Part shown: piece by piece, positions 35,801 through 44,305 of the stretch
Numbering within the stretch: position 1 is the stretch's first letter
Layout: every line of letters starts with the position of its first letter
From: RGIG5612 sp964528825
GTDB lineage: Bacteria > Bacillota > Clostridia > Lachnospirales > Lachnospiraceae
Length of the DNA: 64,000 bases
Direction: 5' to 3'
Assembly: GCA_964528825.1 (NCBI GenBank)
Contig: CAZGVB010000003.1
Coordinates: forward strand, 21,792-85,791
Made by a program: the position numbers and the translations under genes
Notes under the pieces: generated by a model
Seen by the model: the letters and a program-made list of their open reading frames with translations, nothing else
Database searches by the model: none
Told to the model about the DNA's origin: nothing

Positions 35801-36709
35801 ATGGGAATGCTCAAGGATACGAAGCCTAAGAACTTCTCGGATCTTGTACGCATTGCCGGACTCTCTCACGGCACGGATGTATGGCTAAATAATGCACAGA
35901 CACTTGTAAAGGAAGGCACGGCGACACTTTCGAATTGCATTTGCACAAGAGATGATATCATGACATATCTGATACATATGAATCTCGAACCGTCGATGGC
36001 ATTCGATATCATGGAAAATGTCAGAAAGGGTAAAGTCGCGAAGGCTAAGGGTACCAATGATAAGGTCGCTGAAAAATGGAGTAAATGGAAAGAGGCTATG
36101 AAGGAGCATAATGTGCCTGATTGGTATCTTTCATCATGTGAAAAGATCCAGTATATGTTTCCAAAGGCTCACGCTGTCGCTTATGTCATGATGGCATATA
36201 GGATCGCCTATTACAAGATCTATTATCCGTTAGCTTATTATGCCGCCTTTTTCAGTATCAGGGCATCTGCATTCAATTATGAGCTGATGTGTCAGGGTGA
36301 GGAGCATATGAAGGAGGAAATGGAGCTGATAAAAAGAAGGATGGCATCGGGAGAGGCATCACCGAAGGACGAAAGTACGTTAAGGGATATGAAGAGTGTC
36401 CTGGAAATGTATGAAAGAGGCTTTGAATTTATGCCGATAGATATCTACAGGGCTAAGGCAACAAGATTTCAGGTTATAGATAATAAATTAATGCCGTCAT
36501 TTATGTCACTTGACGGCATGGGAGAAACGGCAGCCGAGTCCCTTGAGTCAGCTGCAAAGGAAGGAAAATTCAATTCAAGAGAGGATATAAAGATAAGAGC
36601 AAAAATATCATCTACAATGGTCGATAAGATGAACAGCTTAGGCCTTCTCGGCAGCCTTCCCGTATCAAGTCAGATATCGTTTGAGGATTTATTTAAAATC
36701 AGCTTTTAA
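32858..36709 (+). CDS. polC: DNA polymerase III PolC-type, without proofreading exonuclease domain
   Basis: A 1283-aa replicase (usual PolC is about 1430-1460 aa). Order: N-terminal domain with a lysine/alanine-rich linker, OB fold (about 190-295), PHP domain starting VELHLHTTYSDMDA, zinc finger CDNC...CPVC, catalytic palm with KEPDIDLNF and the PolC C-terminal domain ending LPVSSQISFEDLF. In other PolC proteins the DEDD 3'-5' exonuclease sits inside the PHP domain after the GYLVDD motif. Here GYLVDD (about residue 377) is followed by only ~45 acidic/lysine-rich residues before PHP resumes at HIILLAANETG (about 427). No FDxETTG motif exists. TTG at 32858 gives MNRFFEVF, overlapping the ispG stop; an in-frame TTG at 32843 is less likely. 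No frameshift is needed. Confidence 0.92.
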   Translation: MNRFFEVFRIDPADRQNEDIIGKLEIKRITRIDKDGILRVRTCCDSEIDEKYIDHAERLVSEKVLHGLMRVQIINELSQAADISEEKTDISRTVSADKEIPDSIDKKVPGENKNKPTAATPEDSYYDEMGYEYIDAAELYGGNQDTFGSSANTARSQAAGSVGSKAAYSKKKYTKKKKEADPGMIYGRSFDGESMPISDIIGDMRQVIIDGDICENELTITKNEFKILKVAVTDYKDSIYLKIFLAEGEENLKNTLSIGTHVRVCGKVEYDNYEGEIMISRVEGIKIIDKPFFDREDKAPIKRVELHLHTTYSDMDATTNIEKLLSKAAGWGHKAIAITDHGVVQAFPPAFHALEDLKREYKKKDKELDLKLIYGCEGYLVDDDDDPILPNGDEDVEIYRVNEDGKFVYPDTQTETKINAVKKKKYYHIILLAANETGRINLYRLISFSHINYFNRRPRIPRSVLKRYREGIIVGSACVAGEIMDGILSGASEERLKYLTSFYDYLEIQPTGNNEFLIRNYENNAKGHKIKDIEGLRDLNRRVLQLGDTYDKKVCATGDVHFLNPEDEVFRRIILDAQKFPDADMQPPLYFRTTEEMLEEFSYLGEERAREVVITNTNLIADMIEYIEPVRPDKCPPDIDNCEEKLSSMVYENAKKMYGDPLPPIVKARAERELNSIISNGYAVLYIIAMELVTKSVSDGYLVGSRGSVGSSFVATMANITEVNPLSPHYRCDNCKYSDFDSPEVRAFSGGAGCDMPDKICPVCGKELIKDGFDIPFETFMGFAGDKEPDIDLNFSGEYQARAHAYTEELFGRGHTFRAGTMSALQDKTVYGYVKGYISHHNRNFRKCEINRIVKGCVGVKRSTGQHPGGIVVLPHGEEIYSFTPIQHPSNDSSKGIITTHFEYHSIDHNLLKLDELGHDDPTMIKMLEDITGFSARSVRLDDPAVMSLFDNIKALKLKGEDVDGYDLGTLGIPEFGTDFVMGMLKDTKPKNFSDLVRIAGLSHGTDVWLNNAQTLVKEGTATLSNCICTRDDIMTYLIHMNLEPSMAFDIMENVRKGKVAKAKGTNDKVAEKWSKWKEAMKEHNVPDWYLSSCEKIQYMFPKAHAVAYVMMAYRIAYYKIYYPLAYYAAFFSIRASAFNYELMCQGEEHMKEEMELIKRRMASGEASPKDESTLRDMKSVLEMYERGFEFMPIDIYRAKATRFQVIDNKLMPSFMSLDGMGETAAESLESAAKEGKFNSREDIKIRAKISSTMVDKMNSLGLLGSLPVSSQISFEDLFKISF

Positions 36710-36778
36710 TATAATCCGTAAAATGGTAAGCTAATACAAATTGATTTAGACCTGTTCTATGCAGAAAAGAGGTAAAAG

Positions 36779-37579
36779 ATGCTTAGTATTAATCAATCCA
36801 AGTGTATTCAATGCGAAGAGTGCATAAATGATTGCCACAGGAAGGCACTTTCCATGGAAGGGGATCGTATTATTCACAATCCTGATATCTGTATGTGGTG
36901 CGGACATTGCTTGGCAGTATGCCCCAGAGACTGCATTATCATAGACGGCGACGGATATGATTGCGAGGAAGTGGAGGATCTCGGCTTTGCACCGCTTCCG
37001 ACCAAGGCCCAGATGCGCAATATGATACTTGCAAGACGCAGCATAAGAAGATTTTTGGACGAGCCTGTATCTGCGGAAGATATAGATATGATACTGGAGG
37101 CCGGAAAATATTCACCCACGGGAATGAATCTGCAAGGGAATGCATTTGTACTTGTATATGGTGAAAGTGTTGCTTCTCTTGCTGCGGATTCTGTTGCCGC
37201 GTTTGAAAGACTTATTGCAGCTGGAAGAATAGATGAGGATAATATCGCAAGATATAAGAAGCTTTGCGATGATCATAATGCTGACGGAAAGGACGAGATA
37301 TATTATTCGGCGCCGCTGATCATATTTGTCTTTGCAGATACCGAGGCTGACGGAGCCATAGCAGCATCAACTATGAGCATGATGGCACAGTCACTAAAGC
37401 TCGGGACTTGTTTTGAAAGAATTCCGGTATGCGCATATGATGACGAGTTATTTGCAGAGAAGTGGGAGGGCGTTACCGGCAAGAAATGCATATTATGCCT
37501 TGCTGTCGGCAAACCTGAGCCTGAATATTTCTGTTCTGTACCAAGGAAAGATCCGATAGTGATCGTTAAGGAGGATTAA
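36779..37579 (+). CDS. Ferredoxin-nitroreductase fusion protein
   Basis: A 266-aa protein with two [4Fe-4S] motifs at the N-terminus (CIQCEECINDC and CMWCGHCLAVCPRDC, residues about 9-50). A nitroreductase-fold FMN domain follows, starting at ILARRSIRRFLDEPVS and containing ILEAGKYSPTGMNLQ. Such proteins take electrons from ferredoxin-like clusters to FMN and reduce nitro, quinone or other substrates; the natural substrate is unknown. A MoaE-like gene starts directly after its stop (0 bp). Upstream 36710-36778 shows only AGAGG as RBS. Confidence 0.88.
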   Translation: MLSINQSKCIQCEECINDCHRKALSMEGDRIIHNPDICMWCGHCLAVCPRDCIIIDGDGYDCEEVEDLGFAPLPTKAQMRNMILARRSIRRFLDEPVSAEDIDMILEAGKYSPTGMNLQGNAFVLVYGESVASLAADSVAAFERLIAAGRIDEDNIARYKKLCDDHNADGKDEIYYSAPLIIFVFADTEADGAIAASTMSMMAQSLKLGTCFERIPVCAYDDELFAEKWEGVTGKKCILCLAVGKPEPEYFCSVPRKDPIVIVKED

Positions 37580-37981
37580 ATGCTGATTAAGAGTAATGAG
37601 GCGCCATCACTTGATAGCCTTTTGGCGGAGGCAAAGGCCTCGGAAAACGGAACAAAGTGCGGCATGTTCCTGACACATTGCGGTGTGGTCAGGGTAGATG
37701 CAAGGTCGAAGGTAAGAGAAGGAAATGCAGAGGCGATGCCTGTTTGCGGAATGCGATTTTCATATGATGAGGAAAAAGTGAATTCGGCAATAGAAAAAGC
37801 ATATCATATGAATGGTATTTATCATATCAGAGTATGGCTGGCAAACGGGTCTCTTAAGGTCGGTGACGATATAATGAGAGTACTTGTAGGCGGAGATATC
37901 AGACCGAATGTGATCGAATGCCTGAATACACTTGTCGGAGAGATAAAGAGCTCATGTGTAAGTGAGACCGAGCTGTATTGA
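37580..37981 (+). CDS. MoaE-like protein lacking a catalytic lysine
   Basis: A 133-aa protein resembling the large subunit of molybdopterin synthase: THCGVVRVDARSKVREG (MoaE-like first strand), VCGMRFSYDE, GIYHIRVWLANGSLKVGDDI (usual ..HR.G.L.vGe), VGGDIRPNVIECLNTLVGEI (usual HR..AF). MoaE normally ends in a K..PiWKkE motif with two key lysines. Here the end is EIKSSCVSETELY, so only the first lysine position is kept. This may be a specialised MoaE used in anaerobes or a protein of other function. It is relevant because the window encodes molybdopterin enzymes. It overlaps the transketolase region by 4 bp if a TTG start is used there. Confidence 0.55.
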   Translation: MLIKSNEAPSLDSLLAEAKASENGTKCGMFLTHCGVVRVDARSKVREGNAEAMPVCGMRFSYDEEKVNSAIEKAYHMNGIYHIRVWLANGSLKVGDDIMRVLVGGDIRPNVIECLNTLVGEIKSSCVSETELY

Positions 37982-38022
37982 ACTATCAAAAATATCGGCA
38001 GTCAAAAGCAGGAAGATATAAA

Positions 38023-38841
38023 ATGAATGAAAAAGAATTAAGACAAACAGCAAATGAAGTGAGAAAAGGTATCATCACCTCCATATATGCGGCAAATTCG
38101 GGACATCCGGGAGGCTCACTTTCAGCCGCAGATATCCTTACATACCTTTATTTTGAAGAGATGAATATAGATCCGAAGTATCCGGATGATCCGGATCGTG
38201 ACAGATTTGTATTATCAAAGGGACATGCCGCTCCGGCTCTTTATTCGGTATTGGCATGCAGGGGATATTTCCCGTATGAAGAGCTGAAAGGACTTAGGCA
38301 TATAGGCTCATATCTTCAGGGACATCCGGATATGAAGCATATACCGGGAGTTGATATGTCCACAGGCTCCCTGGGGCAGGGATTGTCGGCAGCTGCCGGC
38401 ATGGCTCTTTCGGCAAAGCTCAGAAAAAGGGATTACAGGGTATATGCGATCCTGGGAGACGGCGAGATCCAGGAAGGACAGATATGGGAAGCTGCCATGT
38501 TCTCCGGACACAGGAAGCTGGATAATCTTGTTGTTATCGTAGACAATAACAATCTTCAGATCGACGGCGAGATCGGTAATGTATGCTCACCTTATCCAAT
38601 TGATCAGAAGTTTACAGCCTTTAATTTTAAAGTCTTAAATATAGACGGCCATGATTTCGCTCAGATAGGAGCTGCGTTAAAGACAGCAAGGGAGACAAAG
38701 GGTCGTCCTACGGCTATCATTGCAAAAACCATTAAGGGAAAGGGAATATCCTTCATGGAAAACAATGCAGGTTGGCACGGAAAAGCTCCAAATGACGAAC
38801 AATTTAAGGCCGCTATGGAGGAACTTGATAAAAATAATTAA
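38023..38841 (+). CDS. Transketolase, N-terminal subunit
   Basis: A 272-aa protein with the thiamine-diphosphate-binding half: GHPGGSLSAADILTYLYF, SKGHAAPALY, STGSLGQGLSAAAGMAL and the GDGEIQEGQIWEAA...NNNLQIDG motif. A longer frame begins at 37978 (TTG), but ATG 38023 has AGGAAG at a proper distance and gives the family start MNEKELRQTANEVRKGI. With the next gene it forms a split transketolase of the pentose phosphate pathway. Confidence 0.94.
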   Translation: MNEKELRQTANEVRKGIITSIYAANSGHPGGSLSAADILTYLYFEEMNIDPKYPDDPDRDRFVLSKGHAAPALYSVLACRGYFPYEELKGLRHIGSYLQGHPDMKHIPGVDMSTGSLGQGLSAAAGMALSAKLRKRDYRVYAILGDGEIQEGQIWEAAMFSGHRKLDNLVVIVDNNNLQIDGEIGNVCSPYPIDQKFTAFNFKVLNIDGHDFAQIGAALKTARETKGRPTAIIAKTIKGKGISFMENNAGWHGKAPNDEQFKAAMEELDKNN

Positions 38842-38867
38842 CAGCACATTTATAGAATGGAGACTTT

Positions 38868-39818
38868 ATGAAAATAGATTTGTCCGGAAATAAGAGATCT
38901 GCTACAAGAGAAAGCTATGCCAAGGAGCTTGTGGCGCTCGGAAAAGAGCATGACGACCTCTATGTATTGGATGCCGATCTCGCAGGGGCTACCAAGACAT
39001 CAGTATTCCAAAAAGAGTTCCCTGACAGACATATCGATTGCGGGATAGCCGAGGCAGATATGATGGGTATTGCGGCGGGTATGTCGACGACGGGCATTAT
39101 TCCGTTCGCATCAACCTTCGCTATGTTTGCCGCCGGAAGGGCCTATGAGCAGATAAGAAATTCTATAGGATATCCGCATCTGAATGTCAAGATCGCTGCT
39201 ACTCATGCGGGTATCTCGGTAGGTGAGGACGGTGCGACGCATCAATGCTGCGAGGATATTGCTCTTATGAGGACCATACCGGGCATGGTAGTGCTGAATC
39301 CATGCGACGAGGTTGAGGCAAGAGCCGCGATCCGTGCCGCATATTTATATAAAGGACCGGTCTATATAAGACTCGGAAGGCTTGCCATACCTGTCATTTT
39401 TGATGAAGATGATTATTCCTTTGAGATCGGTAAAGGAATTCTTCTCAAAGAAGGAAAAGATATCACTATATTTGCCACGGGACTTGAAGTATATGAATCT
39501 CTTATCGCTGCGCAAATGCTTGAGAAGGACGGCATCAATGCAGAGGTTATAGATATCCATACTATCAAACCTATTGACAGAGACATTATTACCGAAAGCC
39601 TCAAAAAAACAGGCAGGGCAGTGACAGTAGAGGAGCATTCCGTCATAGGAGGCCTGTATGGTGCGGTCTGTGAGGTGGCAGCATCAGAATGTCCTTGCCA
39701 TATCGAAGCGATCGGCATCAATGATACATTCGGTCATTCCGGTCCCGCAAAGGATCTTATAAAGGAATTCGGGCTGGACGGCGAGAGCGTATATAACAAA
39801 ATAAAAAATCTTTTTTAG
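38868..39818 (+). CDS. Transketolase, C-terminal subunit
   Basis: A 316-aa protein with the pyrimidine-binding domain (DCGIAEADMMGIAAGMST, glutamate for TPP activation) and the C-terminal domain (VEEHSVIGGLYGAV). Split transketolases are common in clostridia and archaea. It starts 26 bp after the N-terminal subunit, preceded by GGAG. Confidence 0.94.
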   Translation: MKIDLSGNKRSATRESYAKELVALGKEHDDLYVLDADLAGATKTSVFQKEFPDRHIDCGIAEADMMGIAAGMSTTGIIPFASTFAMFAAGRAYEQIRNSIGYPHLNVKIAATHAGISVGEDGATHQCCEDIALMRTIPGMVVLNPCDEVEARAAIRAAYLYKGPVYIRLGRLAIPVIFDEDDYSFEIGKGILLKEGKDITIFATGLEVYESLIAAQMLEKDGINAEVIDIHTIKPIDRDIITESLKKTGRAVTVEEHSVIGGLYGAVCEVAASECPCHIEAIGINDTFGHSGPAKDLIKEFGLDGESVYNKIKNLF

Positions 39819-39891
39819 GATTTTAAAAAGAGCAATATATGATAAAATCCGAAGAGTAGTATTGTTTCATCGGCAATTGGGGGATACTGAA

Positions 39892-40527
39892 ATGAACAAG
39901 GATGCTGCTGATCCGGTAATGGATATGAATGACGATATTTATGAGAAGGCCGCGTATGCACAATCTCTGATTGACGGGGCACGGATCGCAACAAGCGATC
40001 TGCTGAATGATGCCATAGATTATTTTGAGCCCATGCAGGTTACATATGACGAATATTCACTGATCCGTGAAGAGAAGATCCCCGGGCTTGACCAAAGGTT
40101 TTCAGGATTTCTTATAGGCGGAATTATCAGCCTTGCGCTGGGTATATTGACGCAGCTTGCCGTAAGTGCTCTTTCCCGGATAGATTTTTTGTCTGATATT
40201 ATGAAAAGAGTACCTATCAGCACTGTACATAATATATGTTTGGTACTCATTATCCTCGGCATTTTATTGATCGCAGCCAAGATCATTATAGAGGTGATAA
40301 GGCTGATATTGCTCAGAAGATACGATATGCAGATGGAAGAGCTTGAGGAGCGTCTTGATATATTTTATCGAAAATCCGAATTCGTAAATGTGATCGGTCT
40401 TGAATATACGGATCCGAATATACTTAGGACTTTACTCTCCTATGTCTTATCCGGAAGAGCCAACATCCTGAGCGAGGCCATAAATTGCTATTTATTTGAC
40501 AAAGCGACAAATGACTCCGATGAGTAA
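39892..40527 (+). CDS. Small membrane protein of unknown function
   Basis: A 211-aa protein. The ATG at 39892 is favoured over 39862 because GGGGGA lies 9 bp before it. Residues 15-75 form an amphipathic helical region. Two transmembrane helices are at about 78-102 (FLIGGIISLALGILTQLAV) and 118-143 (NICLVLIILGILLIAAKII), followed by a charged segment and a C-terminal cytoplasmic part. I do not recognise the family. It could be part of a septum- or trafficking-type complex, but nothing in the sequence shows that. Confidence 0.7.
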   Translation: MNKDAADPVMDMNDDIYEKAAYAQSLIDGARIATSDLLNDAIDYFEPMQVTYDEYSLIREEKIPGLDQRFSGFLIGGIISLALGILTQLAVSALSRIDFLSDIMKRVPISTVHNICLVLIILGILLIAAKIIIEVIRLILLRRYDMQMEELEERLDIFYRKSEFVNVIGLEYTDPNILRTLLSYVLSGRANILSEAINCYLFDKATNDSDE

Positions 40528-40565
40528 AAATATGATCAGGATCTGGAAAGTAAGCATTTGAAAAT

Positions 40566-41012
40566 ATGACATTTAAGGAAAAAGTTGAGGAGACGCTTGC
40601 CTCTCACGAAAATAACGGTGCAAAAAAGAGGATCATCGCAGATTTGCATATCAAGGTAGGCAAGTGCGATGACGAGGCCTGCTCATGGGCAGATTTTAAA
40701 TATAAAAAGCAGGAAAAATATTTTAATCCTTACGGCAGTATACACGGAGGGATAGCCTGTGTCATCGCGGATACATGCATGGGAACGGCTATATATGCGG
40801 CAACGGGCATATTTCCGTCCACGTCGGACATGTCATTGAGCTACCTGAGTCCTATGTCCGGTGATGAGTTTGGGATACATGTGAAGATATTGCATATCGG
40901 GTCGCATCTGGTATCCGCATCCTGTGAGATATCAGACCAAGATGACGGCAAGCTTTGCGTATGTGTTATGGCAAGATTTTATCTTGTGAGAGAAAATATA
41001 CTTGATGAATAA
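40566..41012 (+). CDS. PaaI-type hotdog thioesterase
   Basis: A 148-aa hotdog-fold protein with the PaaI/4HBT motif NPYGSIHGGIACVIADTCMG (about residues 53-72). Such enzymes hydrolyse aromatic or fatty acyl-CoA. The substrate is not evident. The gene lies in an operon-like row between an unknown membrane protein and an aminotransferase, without a good Shine-Dalgarno. Confidence 0.85.
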   Translation: MTFKEKVEETLASHENNGAKKRIIADLHIKVGKCDDEACSWADFKYKKQEKYFNPYGSIHGGIACVIADTCMGTAIYAATGIFPSTSDMSLSYLSPMSGDEFGIHVKILHIGSHLVSASCEISDQDDGKLCVCVMARFYLVRENILDE

Positions 41013-41063
41013 TGATCTTCGAGCCTGAAGATGCTTAGAAATATCAATTTTAAAGGAGAAAAA

Positions 41064-42359
41064 ATGAAACCATATCCGGAAATGTCCAAGGACGAGCTCG
41101 CAAATGAGATAGTTATACTTAAAGATGAATATAAAAGATTTCAGGAGCTTGATCTTAAGCTTGACATGAGCCGCGGAAAACCATGCAGGGCGCAGCTTGA
41201 TCTTTCGATGGGACTTATAGACGCGTTGAATTCGAATGCCGATCTTTCATGTGAAGACGGAACAGATTGCCGCAATTACGGTGTTCTTGAAGGCATTATG
41301 GAAGCAAGAGTGCTTATAGGAGATATGATGGAGAATAATCCGGAAAATGTACTCATTTTCGGAAATTCATCCTTAAATATCATGTATGATCAGATCTCGC
41401 GTTCGTTTTCACATGGTGTGATGGGAAATACACCGTGGTGCAAGCTGGATAAGGTAAAGTGGCTGTGTCCTGTTCCGGGATATGACAGACATTTTGCCAT
41501 AACCGAATATTTCAATATTGAGATGATACCGATACCTATGAGCCCGACAGGTCCGGATATGGATATGGTTGAAAAGCTGGTATCTGCGGATGAAACGATA
41601 AAGGGTATCTGGTGTTGTCCGAAATATTCCAATCCGCAGGGATATTCATACAGCGATGAGACTGTAAGAAGATTTGCAAAGCTAAGACCGGCTGCAAGGG
41701 ATTTCAGGATCTATTGGGACAATGCATATGGCGTACATCATCTTTATGATGATGATCAGGATTATTTGATCGAGATATTGGCCGAATGCAAGAGACAGGG
41801 CAATCCCGATATGGTATATAAATTTTCTTCCACATCGAAGATCACTTTCCCGGGAAGCGGTATTGCGGCACTTGCTACCAGTGCAAACAATCTGGAAGAT
41901 ATTAAGCTCCAGATGTCACATCAGACTATAGGTCATGACAAGGTCAATCAATTGAGGCATGTACGTTTCTTTAAAGATATTCATGGCATGACAGAACATA
42001 TGAAGAAGCATGCTGACATAATACGACCGAAGTTTGAGGCAGTGGAGGAGATATTTGAGGAGAATCTCGGCGGTCTTGAAATAGCAGATTGGACGACACC
42101 TAAGGGCGGATATTTTATAAGCTTTGACGGTATGGAGGGCACTGCAAAGGAGGTAGTTGATAAGGCGAATAAGGCCGGAGTGAAGCTTACCGGAGCAGGC
42201 GCTACATGGCCATATCATAAGGATCCTTATGACAGCAATATAAGAATTGCGCCGACATATCCGACGCTTGAGGACCTTAAAACAGCCGCAAAGCTCTTTA
42301 CCGTCTGTGTAAGGCTTGTAAGCGCAGAAAAGCTTTTTGCGCAATATGACAACAAGTAA
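41064..42359 (+). CDS. PLP-dependent aminotransferase, aspartate aminotransferase Ic type
   Basis: A 431-aa fold-type I aminotransferase. ATG 41064 has AAAGGAGAA directly upstream; an in-frame ATG at 41031 has none. The start (LDMSRGKPCRAQLDLS) and the PLP-lysine region (FSSTSKITFPGSG) are those of the 'Aminotran_MocR-like/aspartate aminotransferase' family found in lactobacilli and actinobacteria. It probably transfers amino groups between aspartate and 2-oxoglutarate. A bidirectional terminator follows. Confidence 0.85.
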   Translation: MKPYPEMSKDELANEIVILKDEYKRFQELDLKLDMSRGKPCRAQLDLSMGLIDALNSNADLSCEDGTDCRNYGVLEGIMEARVLIGDMMENNPENVLIFGNSSLNIMYDQISRSFSHGVMGNTPWCKLDKVKWLCPVPGYDRHFAITEYFNIEMIPIPMSPTGPDMDMVEKLVSADETIKGIWCCPKYSNPQGYSYSDETVRRFAKLRPAARDFRIYWDNAYGVHHLYDDDQDYLIEILAECKRQGNPDMVYKFSSTSKITFPGSGIAALATSANNLEDIKLQMSHQTIGHDKVNQLRHVRFFKDIHGMTEHMKKHADIIRPKFEAVEEIFEENLGGLEIADWTTPKGGYFISFDGMEGTAKEVVDKANKAGVKLTGAGATWPYHKDPYDSNIRIAPTYPTLEDLKTAAKLFTVCVRLVSAEKLFAQYDNK

Positions 42360-42403
42360 GTTCTGCAAAGCGTGGCAGATCGTATAGTGAAATTACCGTA
42401 AAA

Positions 42404-42442
42404 AAATACCGAGAAGCATATTTAATGTGCTTCTCGGTATTT
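42404..42442. terminator. Bidirectional intrinsic terminator
   Basis: AAATACCGAGAAGCA (42404-42418), 9-nt loop, TGCTTCTCGGTATTT (42428-42442): a 15-bp perfect stem between the convergent aminotransferase and MATE genes. The minus-strand side is followed by a seven-T run. Confidence 0.85.
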
Positions 42443-42466
42443 GACATTTTGTATAGGTTTTTTATA

Positions 42467-43840
42467 TCAAACGGATTTGGGAACACTCCATTTGTGCTCT
42501 ATTTTCCTGATCGTGATCCTGTATGCGGTAATGGTCATCACTGCGGTGACGATCCATGATACAGGATAAACTATCATGAGACTCTCAAATGTGGCAAAAT
42601 ACTTAAAGATCGTATAAAGCCATAATATCCTGAAGCCTACTGTTCCTAAAATGGTCAGTACGGAAGGTGTTAAAGCTTTTCCAAGTCCTCTGAGAGACCC
42701 GCAGGATACGTCATAAAGCCCTGTCAGAAACTCCAATGAGGCTACGCACATCATTCGCTTTAAGGCAAATTCAATTACCGCCGGATCAGTCGTATAGACA
42801 AGAATTACTTTATCACGGAGTATAAAGAATATAGCACAAAGTATAGCTGTACAGGCCATTGATTCCCATAGTGTTATCCAAAAGATTCTTTTTACCCTGT
42901 CTATTTTTCCTGCGCCGTAATTTTGACTTGTAAATGTGACGGTGGCCTGTCCGAATGCGGCTACCATATAATATGTATAATATTCGAAGTTAAGTGCGGC
43001 AGACGATCCCGCTATCGCATTGGATCCGAAGCTGTTTATGCCGGATTGAATAAACATATTTGATATGGAAAATACCATATTCTGTACTCCTGCCGGGACT
43101 CCGAGCTGAATTATCCTTTTGGCATAATGTATATCGGGTCTTAGCTTTTTCAGATCCAAATGAAGGTTTCCTTTTTCTCTAAGCAAAATGACCAATACAA
43201 TAATGCAGCTTATGACATTTGAAATGACTGTAGCTATAGAGACACCGGCGACGCCCTTATTGAATTTTATTACAAAGAGAAGGTTGAGCGCTACATTTAC
43301 AAAGCCGGATATAAGAAGGCAAAACAGGGGCCTTTTTGTATCACCGACACTTCTGAGTAAAGCTGCCGCACAGTTATATATAGCCATAAATGGCATTCCG
43401 AGAAGATATATCTGAAGATAGAGTACTGCCTCGTCAAGCACATTTGCAGGTGTCTGCAAAAATGTAAGCACAGGCCTTGCAAGGAGCTCTCCGATCAGCA
43501 TGCAAAGTAATCCTAAAAATAGGGAAAGAGAGATCGTGGTCCCGACTGTCTTAGGACATTCACTTTCTCTGCCTCTGCCTATATGGTTTGCAAAAAGGAC
43601 ATTCGGGCCGACGGAAAATCCGACGAGAAAGTTAACAAAGACGCCCACGTTTGCAACATTTGCACCTACTGCTGCTAATGCATCACTGCCGGCAAATCTG
43701 CCTACGACAGCGACATCGGCTGAGTTGAAAAGCTGCTGAAGAATGCTTGTCGCAGCTAATGGCAGAGAAAAAATAAGAGCCTTTTTCCACATAGGCCCGT
43801 TAAGCATATCTATTGTATATTTAGAACCTGTCTTTGACAT
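42467..43840 (-). CDS. MATE family multidrug/Na+ antiporter
   Basis: A 457-aa protein with 12 predicted transmembrane helices and typical MATE features (PLAATSILQQLFNSADVAVVG near residues 24-45, GFSVGPNVLFANHIGRG near 75-91). It exports organic cations or drugs driven by Na+ or H+. It starts with GGAGATATAA before the ATG. It is transcribed alone, toward the aminotransferase, from a promoter in the 482-bp divergent region. Confidence 0.93.
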   Translation of the reverse strand: MSKTGSKYTIDMLNGPMWKKALIFSLPLAATSILQQLFNSADVAVVGRFAGSDALAAVGANVANVGVFVNFLVGFSVGPNVLFANHIGRGRESECPKTVGTTISLSLFLGLLCMLIGELLARPVLTFLQTPANVLDEAVLYLQIYLLGMPFMAIYNCAAALLRSVGDTKRPLFCLLISGFVNVALNLLFVIKFNKGVAGVSIATVISNVISCIIVLVILLREKGNLHLDLKKLRPDIHYAKRIIQLGVPAGVQNMVFSISNMFIQSGINSFGSNAIAGSSAALNFEYYTYYMVAAFGQATVTFTSQNYGAGKIDRVKRIFWITLWESMACTAILCAIFFILRDKVILVYTTDPAVIEFALKRMMCVASLEFLTGLYDVSCGSLRGLGKALTPSVLTILGTVGFRILWLYTIFKYFATFESLMIVYPVSWIVTAVMTITAYRITIRKIEHKWSVPKSV

Positions 43841-43957
43841 TTATATCTCCACGGCTTTGGCACATAACGTATTTTAAAAATTCATATTTAAACCGTTATT
43901 ACATTATTATGATCGGAAAAAGTTTCTTTCAAGTTCTTACATGTAAAATTCGCTTGA

Positions 43958-43986
43958 ATATTATGATAAAAGAACGACTATGTCAA
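43958..43986 (-). promoter_or_regulatory. Promoter of the MATE gene
   Basis: Minus strand: -35 TTGACA (plus 43986-43981, perfect), 17-bp spacer, -10 TAATAT (43963-43958). It leaves a leader of about 110 nt before the ATG, AT-rich and without a riboswitch that I could identify. Confidence 0.55.
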
Positions 43987-44012
43987 GAAGTGGGTATGTT
44001 ATTTACGAATAT

Positions 44013-44089
44013 GGTCACTGCAGAGTAATCACCTGCACATCTTTTATTCAGACAATTTTCATTGCTGTGCGTGTGAGATGTGCCAATTA
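44013..44089 (-). repeat. Dispersed intergenic repeat, copy 3 (minus strand)
   Basis: On the minus strand: TTAATTGGCACATCTCACAC..., core GAAAATTGTCTGAATAAAAGAT, end CTCTGCAGTGACC. It contains a perfect 8-bp inverted repeat, GCACATCT/AGATGTGC (plus 44035-44042 and 44076-44083), that can fold the core into a loop. It lies upstream of the MATE promoter in the same direction. Confidence 0.7.
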
Positions 44090-44199
44090 AGATCTTGCTT
44101 TGATCTAAATAGTTTATAAGCTTTCACAGACATTTGAACTGTCGGATCTCCTGAGTTGATATACAATTATTTTCTTGTAGTAAAAAAAATAAAAAAGTT

Positions 44200-44228
44200 T
44201 TGCAATATTCGAAATATGCAAGTATAAT
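44200..44228 (+). promoter_or_regulatory. Promoter of the kor operon
   Basis: TTGCAA (44200-44205), 17-bp spacer, TATAAT (44223-44228). The start of the first gene lies 95 bp downstream. The rest of the gap 43841-44322 holds the MATE promoter, repeat copy 3 and the hairpin at 44289. Confidence 0.65.
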
Positions 44229-44288
44229 AGCAAAAGTTAATAACTGTTCGTCATACAGCGGTGATAGTCAATTGCAGTTATCAAAAGA

Positions 44289-44305
44289 GGTTTTGCCGCA
44301 AAACC
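44289..44305 (+). promoter_or_regulatory. Small hairpin directly before the kor ribosome binding site
   Basis: GGTTTTG (44289-44295), 3-nt loop, CAAAACC (44299-44305), followed 2 nt later by AAGGAGA and the ATG at 44323. The perfect 7-bp stem may hold the RBS open or be a regulatory site. Confidence 0.35.
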
